Shown piece after piece: positions 45,582 to 57,142 of a stretch of 64,000 bases of DNA (position 1 is the stretch's first letter; each line of letters opens with the position of its first letter). The position numbers and the translations under genes are program-made. Origin of the DNA: Artemisia argyi (taxonomy: Eukaryota > Streptophyta > Magnoliopsida > Asterales > Asteraceae); NCBI GenBank assembly GCA_030686995.1, contig CM060706.1, positions 138,595,005 to 138,659,004 on the forward strand. Reading direction: 5' to 3'. Under the pieces are notes generated by a model. That model was not told the origin of the DNA. It saw nothing but the letters and a program-made list of their open reading frames with translations, and did not search any database.

Positions 45582-48500
45582 TGATTGGCTCCAAATGGTC
45601 AACCTAATTGACCAGGTGAATGGTCAACAAGGTCAAATAGCCTAGATTCAATGCTCCGCCGAATATAGTGATTTCCCAGGTCGTTATGTCCCGACGAGGT
45701 GTAAATTGTTATCAAACGGGTTTGTGATCGGGTGAATTTGGACAGAAAGGGGTTTGTGAATGATTACACTAAGGAATCTACAAGGAAATAGCTTAAATAA
45801 GTTATATGAACAAGACTGGAAATTTGGAAAAACCAGAAACATTTAAAACCTAAAAAGCGTACGTTTACATTTAAATTAATGTAAACGTACAAAATAAAAA
45901 GTGAAATCTGAAATCTGAAAACCCACAGGGGGTGAAAATGACTTTTTTACAAACCTAAGGTTGAAAGAAAAATTTTAGAAAAACAAAATAAATTTTTTCA
46001 CTAATTAATTATTTAATATCAATTAAATACTATTTAATACTAATTATTAATATTTATATAACTTAAATATAATATTATATTATTTTAACACTAGAAAAAT
46101 GAAAATTAAATTTATAAAATTATAAAATAACTAAAAACAAATTTTAAAATTAAAAATATATCTTTTTGTCTTTTTGTCGAGTTTATATTAATTAATTACT
46201 AATTAAATATTAATTAACTAATTAAACTAATTGAAATTATTAAAAATACTAATAAGACTTAGATAATTTTGAAATTTTTTATAAATCTAATTAACCATTA
46301 CAGGAATCCTAAAAAATTATAAAAAGTTTCTAAAAATTATATTTAGACTATTTTGCTAATTATTATATTAAATATTAATTAATTACTAATTAAACTATTT
46401 AAATTATAAAAACTAGAAGATGAACAGTAAAAATTATAAGAAAATTGCTAAAATTATTTTATAACTTATAAAAGCTAGGAAAAATATAAAAACTAGGGTT
46501 TACTTTATAAAAACTAATTTTGCTATTTAATACTTGATTATTAATTAATTATTAATAAAACTAATATTAAATCTAATTAATACTAAATGACCATATAAAA
46601 ATCTGAAAAAATTACTGAAAGTACTTAAAGATAAAAGGAAATTAAGAAAAATATAAAATTGCAAGTTACTTAATAAATATCTAAAAAGGAAAATTAAAAG
46701 TATAAATTAAATTAAATAGAAACTATCATTTATTTTAAAATTGGTTTTTCTGGCTTTTTCTTTTACAAAACTTTTTAAATACTTAAAACATGAAACTTTT
46801 ATGAATACAACTTTTTTAGAACTTAAAAATAAGCCAATTGCAAGCTTAAAAGCTTGACAGTTGACTTTCTTTGACCAAACCAAGAAATAAGCTCAAATGA
46901 GCTTATGTGGGGTCCACAATGGTGGATTCTAGTTCAAATGAGTTTGTTCGACATGTTTAAGCTGGAAAAAGCAATTGGGGTCCACTAGCTAAGCAAATAA
47001 GCCATAATAAGCAATTACTTATTGGTGGACTGAGACAGAAATGGGACAAGGTTGCAAGGCCAAATAAGCTAGGGGCAAAAGCCCTTAAGCCAAAAGGAGG
47101 ACTGGAAACCACAAGCCAGCTATGTGAGCTTCTCAAAGAACCAAGATTTGTACTTTGGGGCCCACTATCAAGCTCTGTGTGAGCCAAAGAAGTTGGGACA
47201 GTTGGTGAGGTCTTCTGATGCAGGGGAGAACACTCCCCTTGCAGGTGACTTTGGAGGGCAATGGGGCCCACAGAAAAAATTGAAAAAATGAGGTGAAGGT
47301 AGGACTTTGAAGCTTAGCTGGGGGACTAAAATTAGAAACAAGTTTCAAGGCTTGAAACAAGACACAAAATTCAGAATAATACTTGCCATTTTTGACTTTT
47401 TTCCTAATGTTCGACTTTTTGTTAATTTGGATTAGATTGACTAATATGAGTTTCTAATGATCTTATACTGACTAAATAAGATGTAATAAGATGCAATTAA
47501 CTTGAATTAAGCTAGAGCTAAATGTTAATGAGCTAGAATCAAGGTCTATGGGTTCCAAATCCCTCACAGTTAACTGTGAGGGAACTTAATATGGAATTTT
47601 GACATTTGCTGAGAAAGTGACCAAATTAATGGTCAAATTGAACTTATATGAGTCTAATGACAGTAAACCAACAATCCCTAACTCCTAATAATAACAATAA
47701 CTCAGCACAACACTTTGTTCCAAACACTCCCTAATGAACCTGATTACTATACAACCTAAGATTTTTAAAGCTAACACTACTGATTCAAGGCTGTAAATAA
47801 GTTAAGTATACTAAATAAAAACCAAATGACCACTAATTTAACACAGATAACAAATAGAACAAGGATATGCAAAAATTGAGTTTGTGACTTACATATGGTT
47901 CACAGCTGAAACATGAGAAACAAGGTATCAAATTACCACCTAAGGTCTCCCATGAGACACTACACCCATAAAAATTCCAACTTCACATATTCCATTACCT
48001 CTTCCACTCTTCTTTTTGTATTATTGAATTTACACTAATTTTTTAGCTATTTTTAATAATTTTGGTGAACTGAATTCCAGGTGATTCCCAGGCTTGAAAC
48101 ACCCAAGAAAACTTATAATTAAGTTAAGGAGAGCTTAAATAAACATGAAACAACAACTTTTAAACCATAACACATAATTTGGAATTTTAACTTGAAATTG
48201 CAATTTGAGAATTTAAAACTAAAAACTAGAAGTTAATAACTGAAAAGGATTACAAGTGCATTGATAATGACTAATACAGTGAATTTAAGCTAAAAATTAC
48301 ACTTGAATATGAAAATTATACTACAACGACATTATTCTACCCTAATTAACTAATTCTACACTAACTCTCTATCCTTCTCTTCTTTTCTTGACTTTTATAG
48401 ACCCATGTGGGTTTCTCTGCTTTTCCCACTTCAATTGGAGCCGTTGGATAGCTTTTTGTTGATCCTTACCTTTAAAATCCGTTTTGGCGGGAAATGGTTT

Positions 48501-49462
48501 TGGAGCAATTGGGTGGGGTTTGGTGAGGTATTAATGAGGAGGGGATTTGGTTGGGTGTAGGTGAGAGTATTTATGATGGTTGGTGAAGAATTGGTGAGGA
48601 GGGGGAGACAAACACCCTGGTAATTAGGGGAAGTGATAGAGGTTAGGGATGAACAGTGGTCGTGGTCAAAGGGGTTTGACTGGGTGGGTTTTAATATTAA
48701 ACGGGGGAGTGGAGTGGGCCTTGGGGGTGTTGGGCTTGGGGTTTTTAGTGGATTAGGATTTTGGGTGGGTTGTGTTTGTATTTTGGGTTTTAATTATAAC
48801 AAGGGTCCATTTGGTTTATTCATTTCACAAGGACCATAAGTGTAAAAACTGAAAAGTTCAAGGGCTGATATTGCCATTTTTCCAATGTTGATTCAAGGGT
48901 CCATTTCTGCCACATATCAATAGTCTAAGGATTTTATTTGATAATTTCTATGTTTTAAAATTCCAGAGACTATTTTTACCAAATTTGAAACTTTAGGGAC
49001 CAATTTTGTAAATTCCTCAAACTTTTCATCCAGGGATCACATGTGATAACTTTTGAGTTTCCAAGGACCAAAAATAACTTTTCTTCCAAAAATATCCCAC
49101 CAGGGACCAAATCTGCCAATTTTTAAACTCCAGGGATTAAACTTGTAAATTTCCAAAACTTTTGAGATTTTTCACCAAAGGACTAAATATGACAACTTAT
49201 GATTTTAAAAGGACATTTGGTGATAATTTTCTATATTTTGAATGACCAGGGACTGGTTTTGACATTTTATGAAAGTTGGGGGACTGAAACTGTCAAATTT
49301 GCAAACTTTGTACGTTTTTCATCTGTTTTTCCTCTTTTTGCATCTAAAACTTATAAAACACAATTTTGAAATATTTTCAGTATTTTGATGCATTTCTGAG
49401 TGTTTTTGTATGTTTTGCAGTTTAGATTTGACCAAAAATGATGAGTGTTTGAGCAATCATCA
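45582..49462 (-). mobile_element. Element B 3' LTR
   Basis: 3881 bp, near-identical by eye to the 5' LTR (3885 bp). On the minus strand it starts TGATGATTGCTC (one base off the family's TGATGAGTGCTC) and ends GGAGCCAATCA. A canonical TATA box tataaaag lies at 48400 to 48393 (minus). Confidence 0.9.
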
Positions 49463-49474
49463 ATCCCCCACACT
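49463..49474 (-). promoter_or_regulatory. Element B polypurine tract
   Basis: Minus strand agtgtgggggat immediately precedes the 3' LTR. Confidence 0.8.
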
Positions 49475-50259
49475 AAAATATTGCTAGTCCCTAGCAATAA
49501 ACTGTTTTGAAAATTTAATGGATTTTAACCTCTTTACCAAAATCCATTACTTCTGGAGTAGCCAAATGTTTCAGTTCAAGTAAGAACTATGGTCCACCTG
49601 ATAACCATGTGATTTTAAGCAAACCACCAGCTGTCAACGGATTTGATTTGTCTTTACCAGAAGCCGTTTGCTCCTGGACTAGCCAACTCTTGATGGACAA
49701 AGTCAACATCTTGGTAAGCTGATTACCAATTATGGTTTTTCCACTGCCTTTACCACAAGCCATAATCTTGCGGGCTAGCCAACTCTTTCACTTTTTAGGA
49801 TATGGCGAGTTGAAATACCATATAATTTTGGGCAAATTGTAAGCCATAAACGGATTTGATGTATCTTTACCAAGAGCCGTTTGCTCCTAGATTAGCTAAT
49901 CCTTTTGTTGGTTAGACAAGGCGGACTGATAACCATAAAAATTTTGAAGCACAAGTGAAAAAAATTTAAAATTTTTGGTCAAAAACGGGGGTACTAGATT
50001 ATAAAATGTGATAAAAATTCGCTAGAATTTCCGTCCCACACTTAGAATTGAATATTGTCCTCAATATTCAAAGTACCGGCTATTATGCCGACTCTTTGAA
50101 CGTAAAAGGGCAACATTACAAGCTAAATGTGGAAAACACCATTTTTTTCACTTTATTTGTAACCATAGTAGGGGTAACTCCCCCACACTTAGGGTGAAAA
50201 CCCTATAAGCATGCTACTGTTTTTGTTTACCGAGTCGCTAGCTTGACTCGACCCCGAAT
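49475..50259 (-). other. Structured 3' noncoding region of element B
   Basis: It holds the same modules as A, on the minus strand: CGAGTC/GACTCG hairpin (50231-50250), GAATATTG/CAATATTC hairpin (50050-50069), four GGTAAAG-loop repeats (49510-49935; stems AAACGG/CCGTTT, ATTATGG/CCATAAT, AACGG/CCGTT, TAATGG/CCATTA), and ATTGCTA/TAGCAAT (49480-49498) before the PPT. The fourth stem is fully Watson-Crick here, whereas A has a G-U pair. Confidence 0.75.
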
Positions 50260-52242
50260 TCATTGGTTCTTGGGGAAGCATGATGTGGAAGAGACAATCT
50301 CAACCGGACTTTCATTCAAGATGTTCGGACAAACATTTGAAGCACGTGAAAGTTCCACACCGATGAGATATAATCCCGACTCAAGATAATGATACATGAA
50401 AATGTCGGGGTCAAAGATAATAATTCCCGAAGGAGTGAAGAACAGGAGAGGTCACCCTGTAGGTGAAGAAAAAGAAGAAAACCATGATGAAAATCATGAT
50501 AAGATCTTCGTCCTCGAGAGCAGGCTCATTAGCCTGAATTTGGATATCAAGGGTTAAGCTCGTAAACATCCCGGGAGGGAGGGCGGGAATTTGCAAATCC
50601 TCATGATTGAGTGTATCTCCCCCCGGGCTATCATACTCTGGAGGAGTGATGATATGATGAGTGAGTTCACCGGAGAACTCCTCATGAAGAGAATCATTCA
50701 CAAGATTTGAATATGTGAACTCATGTTCCGGAATAGACTCATCACAATCCTCATTCCGAATACCAAAGATTGGGTTATCAGAAATCAAAGTGAATTCAGA
50801 TTCGAATTCAAATAGAGGATTGGTGAGAGTAGTATTGAATGCTTCATGAACAAAGTGATTATTATTCTCTATTGGACTGTTGGGATCAGAAGTGAGTGAC
50901 GGATCATGATTTAAGAGACTTTCAATTTCTCCTAGATCGGCTTCGAAATCAAGGAGACCATCATCACTTCCCACTGGAAGTGGATTGATGTGAGTGAGTT
51001 CATCGGCGAACTGCTCAAAAAGATGATCAGTATCAGAATGTGGAACTGATGCCTCAACATACTCGATGTCTCCATAAGATGCACAATCTTTGCTACAATC
51101 GGAGAAAGTCTCAAATTGATCTTTTGGACACTCAAGAGAGGAAGGTAAATCACATACATGGTCAAAAGTTCCCTGTGACTCTCCTGGGATTGGGACAAGG
51201 TTCTCAACACTAGACTTTATGAATTCGTCCTATTCCTTTTCAGGAATAGTGCTAAGATGCTCGTCCCCCATGTTCAGAGAGTGAGTGTGAACTTTGGGTG
51301 TGATATCAGACTGAGGGAGTTGAGAAGGACTAGCATTCATGGATTGTACGAGTTCCATTTGATCTTCTGCTAGTAATTTCTTCGTCTCATTATTTTCTCC
51401 CTGATTTTCAATGGGAGGAATCACAAATGATGAATCTGACGAACCCTTATAAAATTGAAGGATATCAAGGGTATCTTCATTATCACTATCATCATCACAG
51501 TCGAGAAGAGCAGCTTTACGAAATTTGGCACGTGTTATAGCTGCTTGTTCTTCGACAAGTAATTCCTCCATAATCTTTTTGTTTCTAGCCTCTCGTTCTT
51601 CAGCAAGTAATTTTGCCATAGATTTCTCACGAGAGTCTTGAAACGATGTAGTAACCAACTCCTCCTTAAGTTCTTTTAATATCTCAAGAGCCTTTAGTAA
51701 AAGGTCTTGCTCAGTATCATGAGGAGTTGATTGGATCATTTGGTACTGTGGAGGTGGTCTGAAAACGAATAGTCGTAATTGTTACAAGGAAATGGATTCC
51801 TTGTTTGACAATCCGAGCTAGAGTGTGGACCTCCACAGTAATCACAACAGTAAAACTGATGTGGCTGTTGGTTGTATGTGCTAGAGTCATAATTGTTATC
51901 AGGAAACTGCTCATAGACAAGTGTGTTTCCCGATTGACAATCATAACTGTAGTGTGAACCACCACAGTACTCACAACAGTAAAACTGTTGAGTCTCATGG
52001 TGTGGTAGCTGATGGAATGAATTAGTCGTGTCATGGTAGGAATAGGGATTCTGGTTATAGACAGACCCGTTTTCTGACTCTACCATGCCACAACTGGGGC
52101 AAAAAGGACTACCACACCATTGGCAAATAAGAAGGTGTGGATGAGACATAGAAAGAATCAAAAGGTTTGGGAGGGTAAGGAATGAAGAATCAAAAGGGTA
52201 AGAGGGTAAAGATGAATATTTTTGGATAAACATTTTGTACAA
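50260..52242 (-). pseudogene. Element B gag-like zinc-knuckle protein, frameshifts and stop
   Basis: Homologue of the C ORF but shorter: it lacks the N-terminal ~130 residues and starts near 52149 (MSHPHLLICQWC) or at 52242. It carries a CxxC pair cluster, then two zinc knuckles CEYCGGSHYSYDC and CDYCGGPHSSSDC (C-x2-C-x3-H-x4-C). A 1-nt loss near 51765 shifts the frame to the segment from 51739. A TAG at 51230-51232 (TCG in C) interrupts MGDEHLSTIPEKE. A 5-nt loss near 50420 ends the ORF at 50411, before the conserved C-terminus, which persists as sequence to the stop at 50260. No protease, RT or integrase. Several independent lesions mean B was either mobilised before they arose or did not need this protein in cis. 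Confidence 0.8.
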
Positions 52243-52425
52243 ATAAGAAAGAAAATGTTTTTATGTTTTTTGTGTTCGTTGAAAACTGATTTTAAAATGT
52301 TTTCGTGAACTGTTTTATTTTTATATGAAAATAAGAAGATAATATGAACAATGGTGGGTAAATATACAATGAGTGTATATCCCGATTCACTAATCTGCAA
52401 ACCGTTTAGAATAACGCGCACAACC

Positions 52426-52443
52426 TCCCCGGCAGCGGCGCCA
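52426..52443 (-). promoter_or_regulatory. Element B primer binding site (tRNA-Asp type)
   Basis: Minus strand tggcgccgctgccgggga, five bases inside the 5' LTR edge at 52449, the usual Athila-type primer site. Confidence 0.85.
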
Positions 52444-52448
52444 AAATT

Positions 52449-55400
52449 TGATTGGCTCCAAACGGTCAACCTAATTGACCAGGTGACTGGTCAACAGGGT
52501 CAAACAGCCTAGAGTCAATGCTCCGCGGAATATAGTGGTTTCCCCGGGTTGTTATGTCCCGACGAGGTGTGAATTGTTATCAAACGGGTTTGTGATCGGG
52601 TGAATTTGGACAGAAAGGGGTTTGTGAATGATTACACTAAGGAATCTACAAGGAAATAGCTTAAATAAGCTATATGAACAAGACTGGAAATTTGGAAAAA
52701 CCAGAAACGTTTAAAACCTAAAACGCTTACGTTTACATTTAAATTAACGTAAACGTACAAAATAAAAAGTGAAAACTGAAATCTGAAAACCCACAGGGGG
52801 TGAAAATGACTTTTTTACAAACCAAAGGATGAAAGTAAAATTTTAGAAAAAGAAAATAAATTTTTACACTAATTAATTATTTAATATAAATTAAATACTA
52901 TTTAATACTAATTATTAATATTTAAATAACTTAAATATAATATTATATTATTTTAACACTAGAAAAATGAAAATTAAATTTCTAAAATTATAAAATAACT
53001 AAAAACAAATTTTAAAATAAAAAATATATCTTTTTGTCTTTTTGTGGAGTTTATATTAATTAATTATTAATTAAATATTAATTACCTAATTAAATTAATT
53101 GAAATTATTAAAAATACTAAAAAGACTTAGATAATTATGAAATTTTTTATAAATCTAATTAACCATTACAGGAATCCTAAAAAATTATAAAAAGTTTCTA
53201 AAAATTAAATTTAGACTATTTTGCTAATTATTATATTAAATATTAATTAATTACTAATTAAACTATTTAAATTATAAAAACTAGAAGATGAACAGAAACA
53301 ATTATAAGAAAATTCCTAAAATTATTTTATAACTTATAAAATCTAGGAAAAATATAAAAACTAGGGTTTACTTTATAAAACCTAATTTTGCTATTTAATA
53401 CTTGATTATTAATAAATTATTAATAAAACTAATATTAAATCTAATTAATACTAAATGACCATATAAAAATCTGAAAAATTACTGAAAGTACTTAAAGATA
53501 AAAGGAAATTAAGAAAAATATAAAATTGCAAGTTACTTAATAAAAATCTAAAAAGGAACATTAAAAGGATAAATTAAATTAAATAGAAACTATCACTTTT
53601 TTTAAAATTGGTTTTTCTGGCCTTTTCTTTTACAAAACTTTTTAAATACTTAAAACATGAAACGTTTATGAATACAACTTTTTCAGAACTTAAAAATAAG
53701 CCAATTGCAAGCTTAAAAGCTTGACAGTTGACTTTCTGTGACCAAACCAAGAAATAAGCTCAAATGAGCTTATGTGGGGTCCACAATGGTGGATTCTAGT
53801 TCAAATGAGTTTGTTAGACATGTTTAAGCTGGAAAAAGCAATTGGGGTCCACTAGTTAAGCAAATAAGCCACAATAAGCAATTACTTATTGGTGGACTGA
53901 GACAGAAATGGGACAAGGTTGCAAGGCCAAATAAGCTAGGGGCAAAAGCCCTTAAGCCAAAAGGAAGACTGGAAACCACAAGCCAGCTATGTGAGCTTCT
54001 CAAAGAACCAAGATTTGTACTTTGGGGCCCACTATCAAGCTCTGTGTGAGCCAAAGAAGTTGGGACAGTTGGTGAGGTCTGCTGATGCAGGGGAGAACAC
54101 TCCCCTTGCAGGTGACTTTGGAGGGCAATGGGGCCCACAGAAAAAATTGAAAAAATGAGGTGAAGGTAGGACTTTGAAGCTTAGCTGGGGGACTAAAATT
54201 AGAAACAAGTTTCAAGGCTTGAAACAAGACACAAAATTCAGAATAATACTTGCCATTTTTGACTTTTTTCCTAATGTTTGACTTTTTGTTAATTTGAATT
54301 AGATTGACTAATATGAGTTTCTAATGATCTTATACTGACTAAATAAGATGTAATAAGATGCAATTAACTTGAATTAAGCTAGAGCTAACATTAATGAGCT
54401 AGAATCAAGGTCTATGGGTTCCAAATCCCTCACAGTTAACTGTGAGGGAACTTAATATGGAATTTTGACCTTTGCTGAGAAAGTGACCAAATTAATGGTC
54501 AAATTGAACTTATATGAGTCTAGTGACAGTAAACCAACAATCCCTAACTCCTAATAATAACAATAACCCAGCACAACACTTTGTTCCAAACACTCCCTAA
54601 TGAACCTGATTACTATACAACCTAAGATTTTTAAAGCTAACACTACTGATTCAAGGCTGTAAATAAGTTAAGTATACTAAATAAAAACCAAATGACCACT
54701 AATTTAACACAGATAACAAATAGAACAAGGATATGCTAAAATTGAGTTTGTGACTTACATATGGTTCATAGCTGAAACATGAGAAACAAGGTATCAAATC
54801 ACCACCTAAGGTCTCCCATGAGACACTACACCCATAAAAATTCCAACTTCACAAATTCCATTACCTCTGTCACTCTTCTTTTTGTATTATTGAATTTACA
54901 CTAATTTTTTAGCTATTTTTAATAATTTTGGTGAACTGAATTCCAGGTGATTCCCAGGCTTCAAACACCCAAGAAAACTTATAATTAAGTTAAGGTGAGC
55001 TTAAATAAACATGAAACAACAACTTTTAAACCATAACACACAATTTGTAATTTTAACTTGAAATTGCAATTTGAGAATTTAAAACTAAAAACTGGAAGTT
55101 AATAACTGAAAAAGGATTACAAGTGCATTGATAATGACTAATACAATGAATTTAAGCTGAAAATTACACTTGAATATGAAAATTATACTACAACGACATT
55201 ATTCTACCCTAATTAACTAATTCTACACTAACTCTCTATCCTTCTCTTCTTTTCTTGACTTTTATAGACCCATGTGGGTTTCTCTGCTTTTACCACTTCA
55301 ATTGGAGCCGTTGGATAGCTTTTTGTTGATCCTTACCTTTAAAATCCGTTTTGGCGGGAAATGGTTTTGGAGCAATTGGGTGGGGTTTGGTGAGGTATTA

Positions 55401-56333
55401 ATGAGGAGGGGATTTGGTTGGGTGTAGGTGAGAGTATTTATGATGGTTGGTGAAGAATTGGTGAGGAGGGGGGAGACAAACACCCTGGTAATTAGGGGAA
55501 GTGATGGAGGTTAGGGGATGAACAGTGGTCGTGGTCAAAGGGGTTTGACTGGGTGGGTTTTAATATTAAACGGGGGAGTGGAGTGGGCCTTGGGGGTGTT
55601 GGGCTTGGGGTTTTTAGTGGATTAGGATTTTGGGTGGGTTGTGTTTGTATTTGGGTTTTAATTATAACAAGGGTCCATTTGGTTTATTCATTTCACAAGG
55701 ACCATAAGTGTAAAAACTGAAAAGTTCAAGGGCTGATATTGCCATTTTTCCAATGTTGATTCAAGGGTCCATTTCTGCCACATATCAATAGTCTAAGGAT
55801 TTTATTTGATAATTTCTATGTTTTAAAATTCCAGGGACTATTTTTGCCAAATTTGAAACTTTAGGGACCAATTTTGTAAATTCCTCAAACTTTTCATCTA
55901 GGGATCACATGTGATAACTTTTGAGTTTCCAAGGACCAAAAATAACTTTTCTTCCAAAAATATCCCACCAGGGACCAAATCTGCCAATTTTTAAACTCCA
56001 GGGACTAAACTTGTAAATTTCCAAAACTTTTGAGATTTTTCACCAAAGGACTAAATATGACAACTTATGATTTTACAAGGACCTTTGGTGATAATTTTCC
56101 ATATTTTGAATGACCAGGGACTGGTTTTGACATTTTATGAAAGTTGGGGGACTGAAACTATCAATTTTGCAAACTTTGTACGTTTTTCATCTGTTTTTAC
56201 TCATTTTGCATCTAAAACATATAAAACACAATTTTGAAATATTTTCAGTATTTTGATGCATTTCTGAGTAGTGTTTTTGTATGTTTTGCAGTTCAGATTT
56301 GACCAAAAATTATGTGTGTTTGAGCACTCATCA
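52449..56333 (-). mobile_element. Element B 5' LTR
   Basis: 3885 bp. It has a TATA box tataaaag at 55266 to 55259 (minus), a GGTCCCT array in reverse (55680-56150), and TAAGCT words. The terminal palindrome partner has decayed to CACACATAA. Confidence 0.9.
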
Positions 56334-57130
56334 GGGGTCGAGTCAAGCTAGCGACTCGGTAAACAAAAACAGTAGCATGCTTATAGGGTTTTCACCCTAA
56401 GTGTGGGGGAGTTACCCCTGCTGTGGTTACCAATGAAGTGAAAAAAAATGGTGTTTCCACATTTAGCTTGTAATGTTGCCCTTTTACGTTCAAAGAGTCG
56501 GCATAATTGCCGGGACTTTGAATATTGAGGACAATATTCAATTCTAAGTGTGTGTGTGTGGGGGGGGGGGGGGGGGGCAATTCTAGCGAATTTTATCACA
56601 TTTTACCATCTAGTACCCCCATTTTTGGCAAAAATTTTAAATTTTTTTTCACTTGAGCTTCAAAATTTTTGTAGTTATCAGTCCGCCATGTCTAAACGAC
56701 AAAAGGATTGGATAATCCAGGAGCAAATGGCTCTTGGTAAAGATATATCAAATCCGTTGATGGCTGACAATTTGCCTAAAATTGTATGGTACTCAACTCA
56801 CCATATCCTAAAAAGTAAAGAGTTGGCTAGCCCGCAAGATTATGGCTTGTGGTAAAGGCAGTGGAAAAACCATAATTGGTAATCAGCTCACCAAGATGTT
56901 GACTATGTCCATCAAGAGTTGGCTAGTCTAGAAGCAAACGGCTTCTGGTAAAGACGAATCAAATCCGTTTACCAGCTGGTGGTTTGCTCAAAATCACATG
57001 GTTATCAGTGTACCATGGTTCTTACTTGAACTGAAATATTTGGCTACTCCAGAAGTTATGGCTTTTGGTAAAGAGATTAAAACCCATTAAATTTTCAAAA
57101 CAGTTTATTGCTATGGACTAGCAATAGTTT
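56334..57130 (+). other. Structured 3' noncoding region of element C
   Basis: It resumes element C after B. CGAGTC/GACTCG hairpin (56339-56358); AAGTGTGGGGG (about 56398); CGGCA/TGCCG hairpin near 56501; GAATATTG/CAATATTC hairpin (56520-56539) followed by a (GT)n-G18 tract (to 56577); four GGTAAAG-loop repeats (56705-57095; first stem AATGG/CCGTT with a G-U pair); ATTGCTA/TAGCAAT (57107-57125). Between repeats, TATGG/CCATA and CATGG/CCATG hairpins add to the array. Confidence 0.75.
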
Positions 57131-57142
57131 AGTGTGGGAGAT
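57131..57142 (+). promoter_or_regulatory. Element C polypurine tract
   Basis: agtgtgggagat directly before the 3' LTR. Confidence 0.8.

Larger units (their letters stand above)
45582..56333 (-). mobile_element. Element B: non-autonomous Athila-like element nested in C
   Basis: Minus-strand element: 5' LTR 52449-56333, PBS 52426-52443, ORF relic 50260-52242, 3' noncoding region 49475-50259, PPT, 3' LTR 45582-49462. The 5-bp duplication ggggt (45577-45581, 56334-56338) is perfect. It lies 9 bp after the stop codon of the C ORF, in the conserved gaattcggggtcgag. Length 10.75 kb, with an interior of only 3.0 kb and no pol. It belongs to the same family as C but is inverted relative to it. Confidence 0.93.

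Noticed and set aside
46957..47360. ORFs of 104 and 75 codons repeated at 53824-54227
   Set aside because: They lie antisense or sense in the LTRs of element B and recur only because LTRs are duplicated; no codon-level constraint is visible and similar ORFs appear in C LTRs in other lengths.
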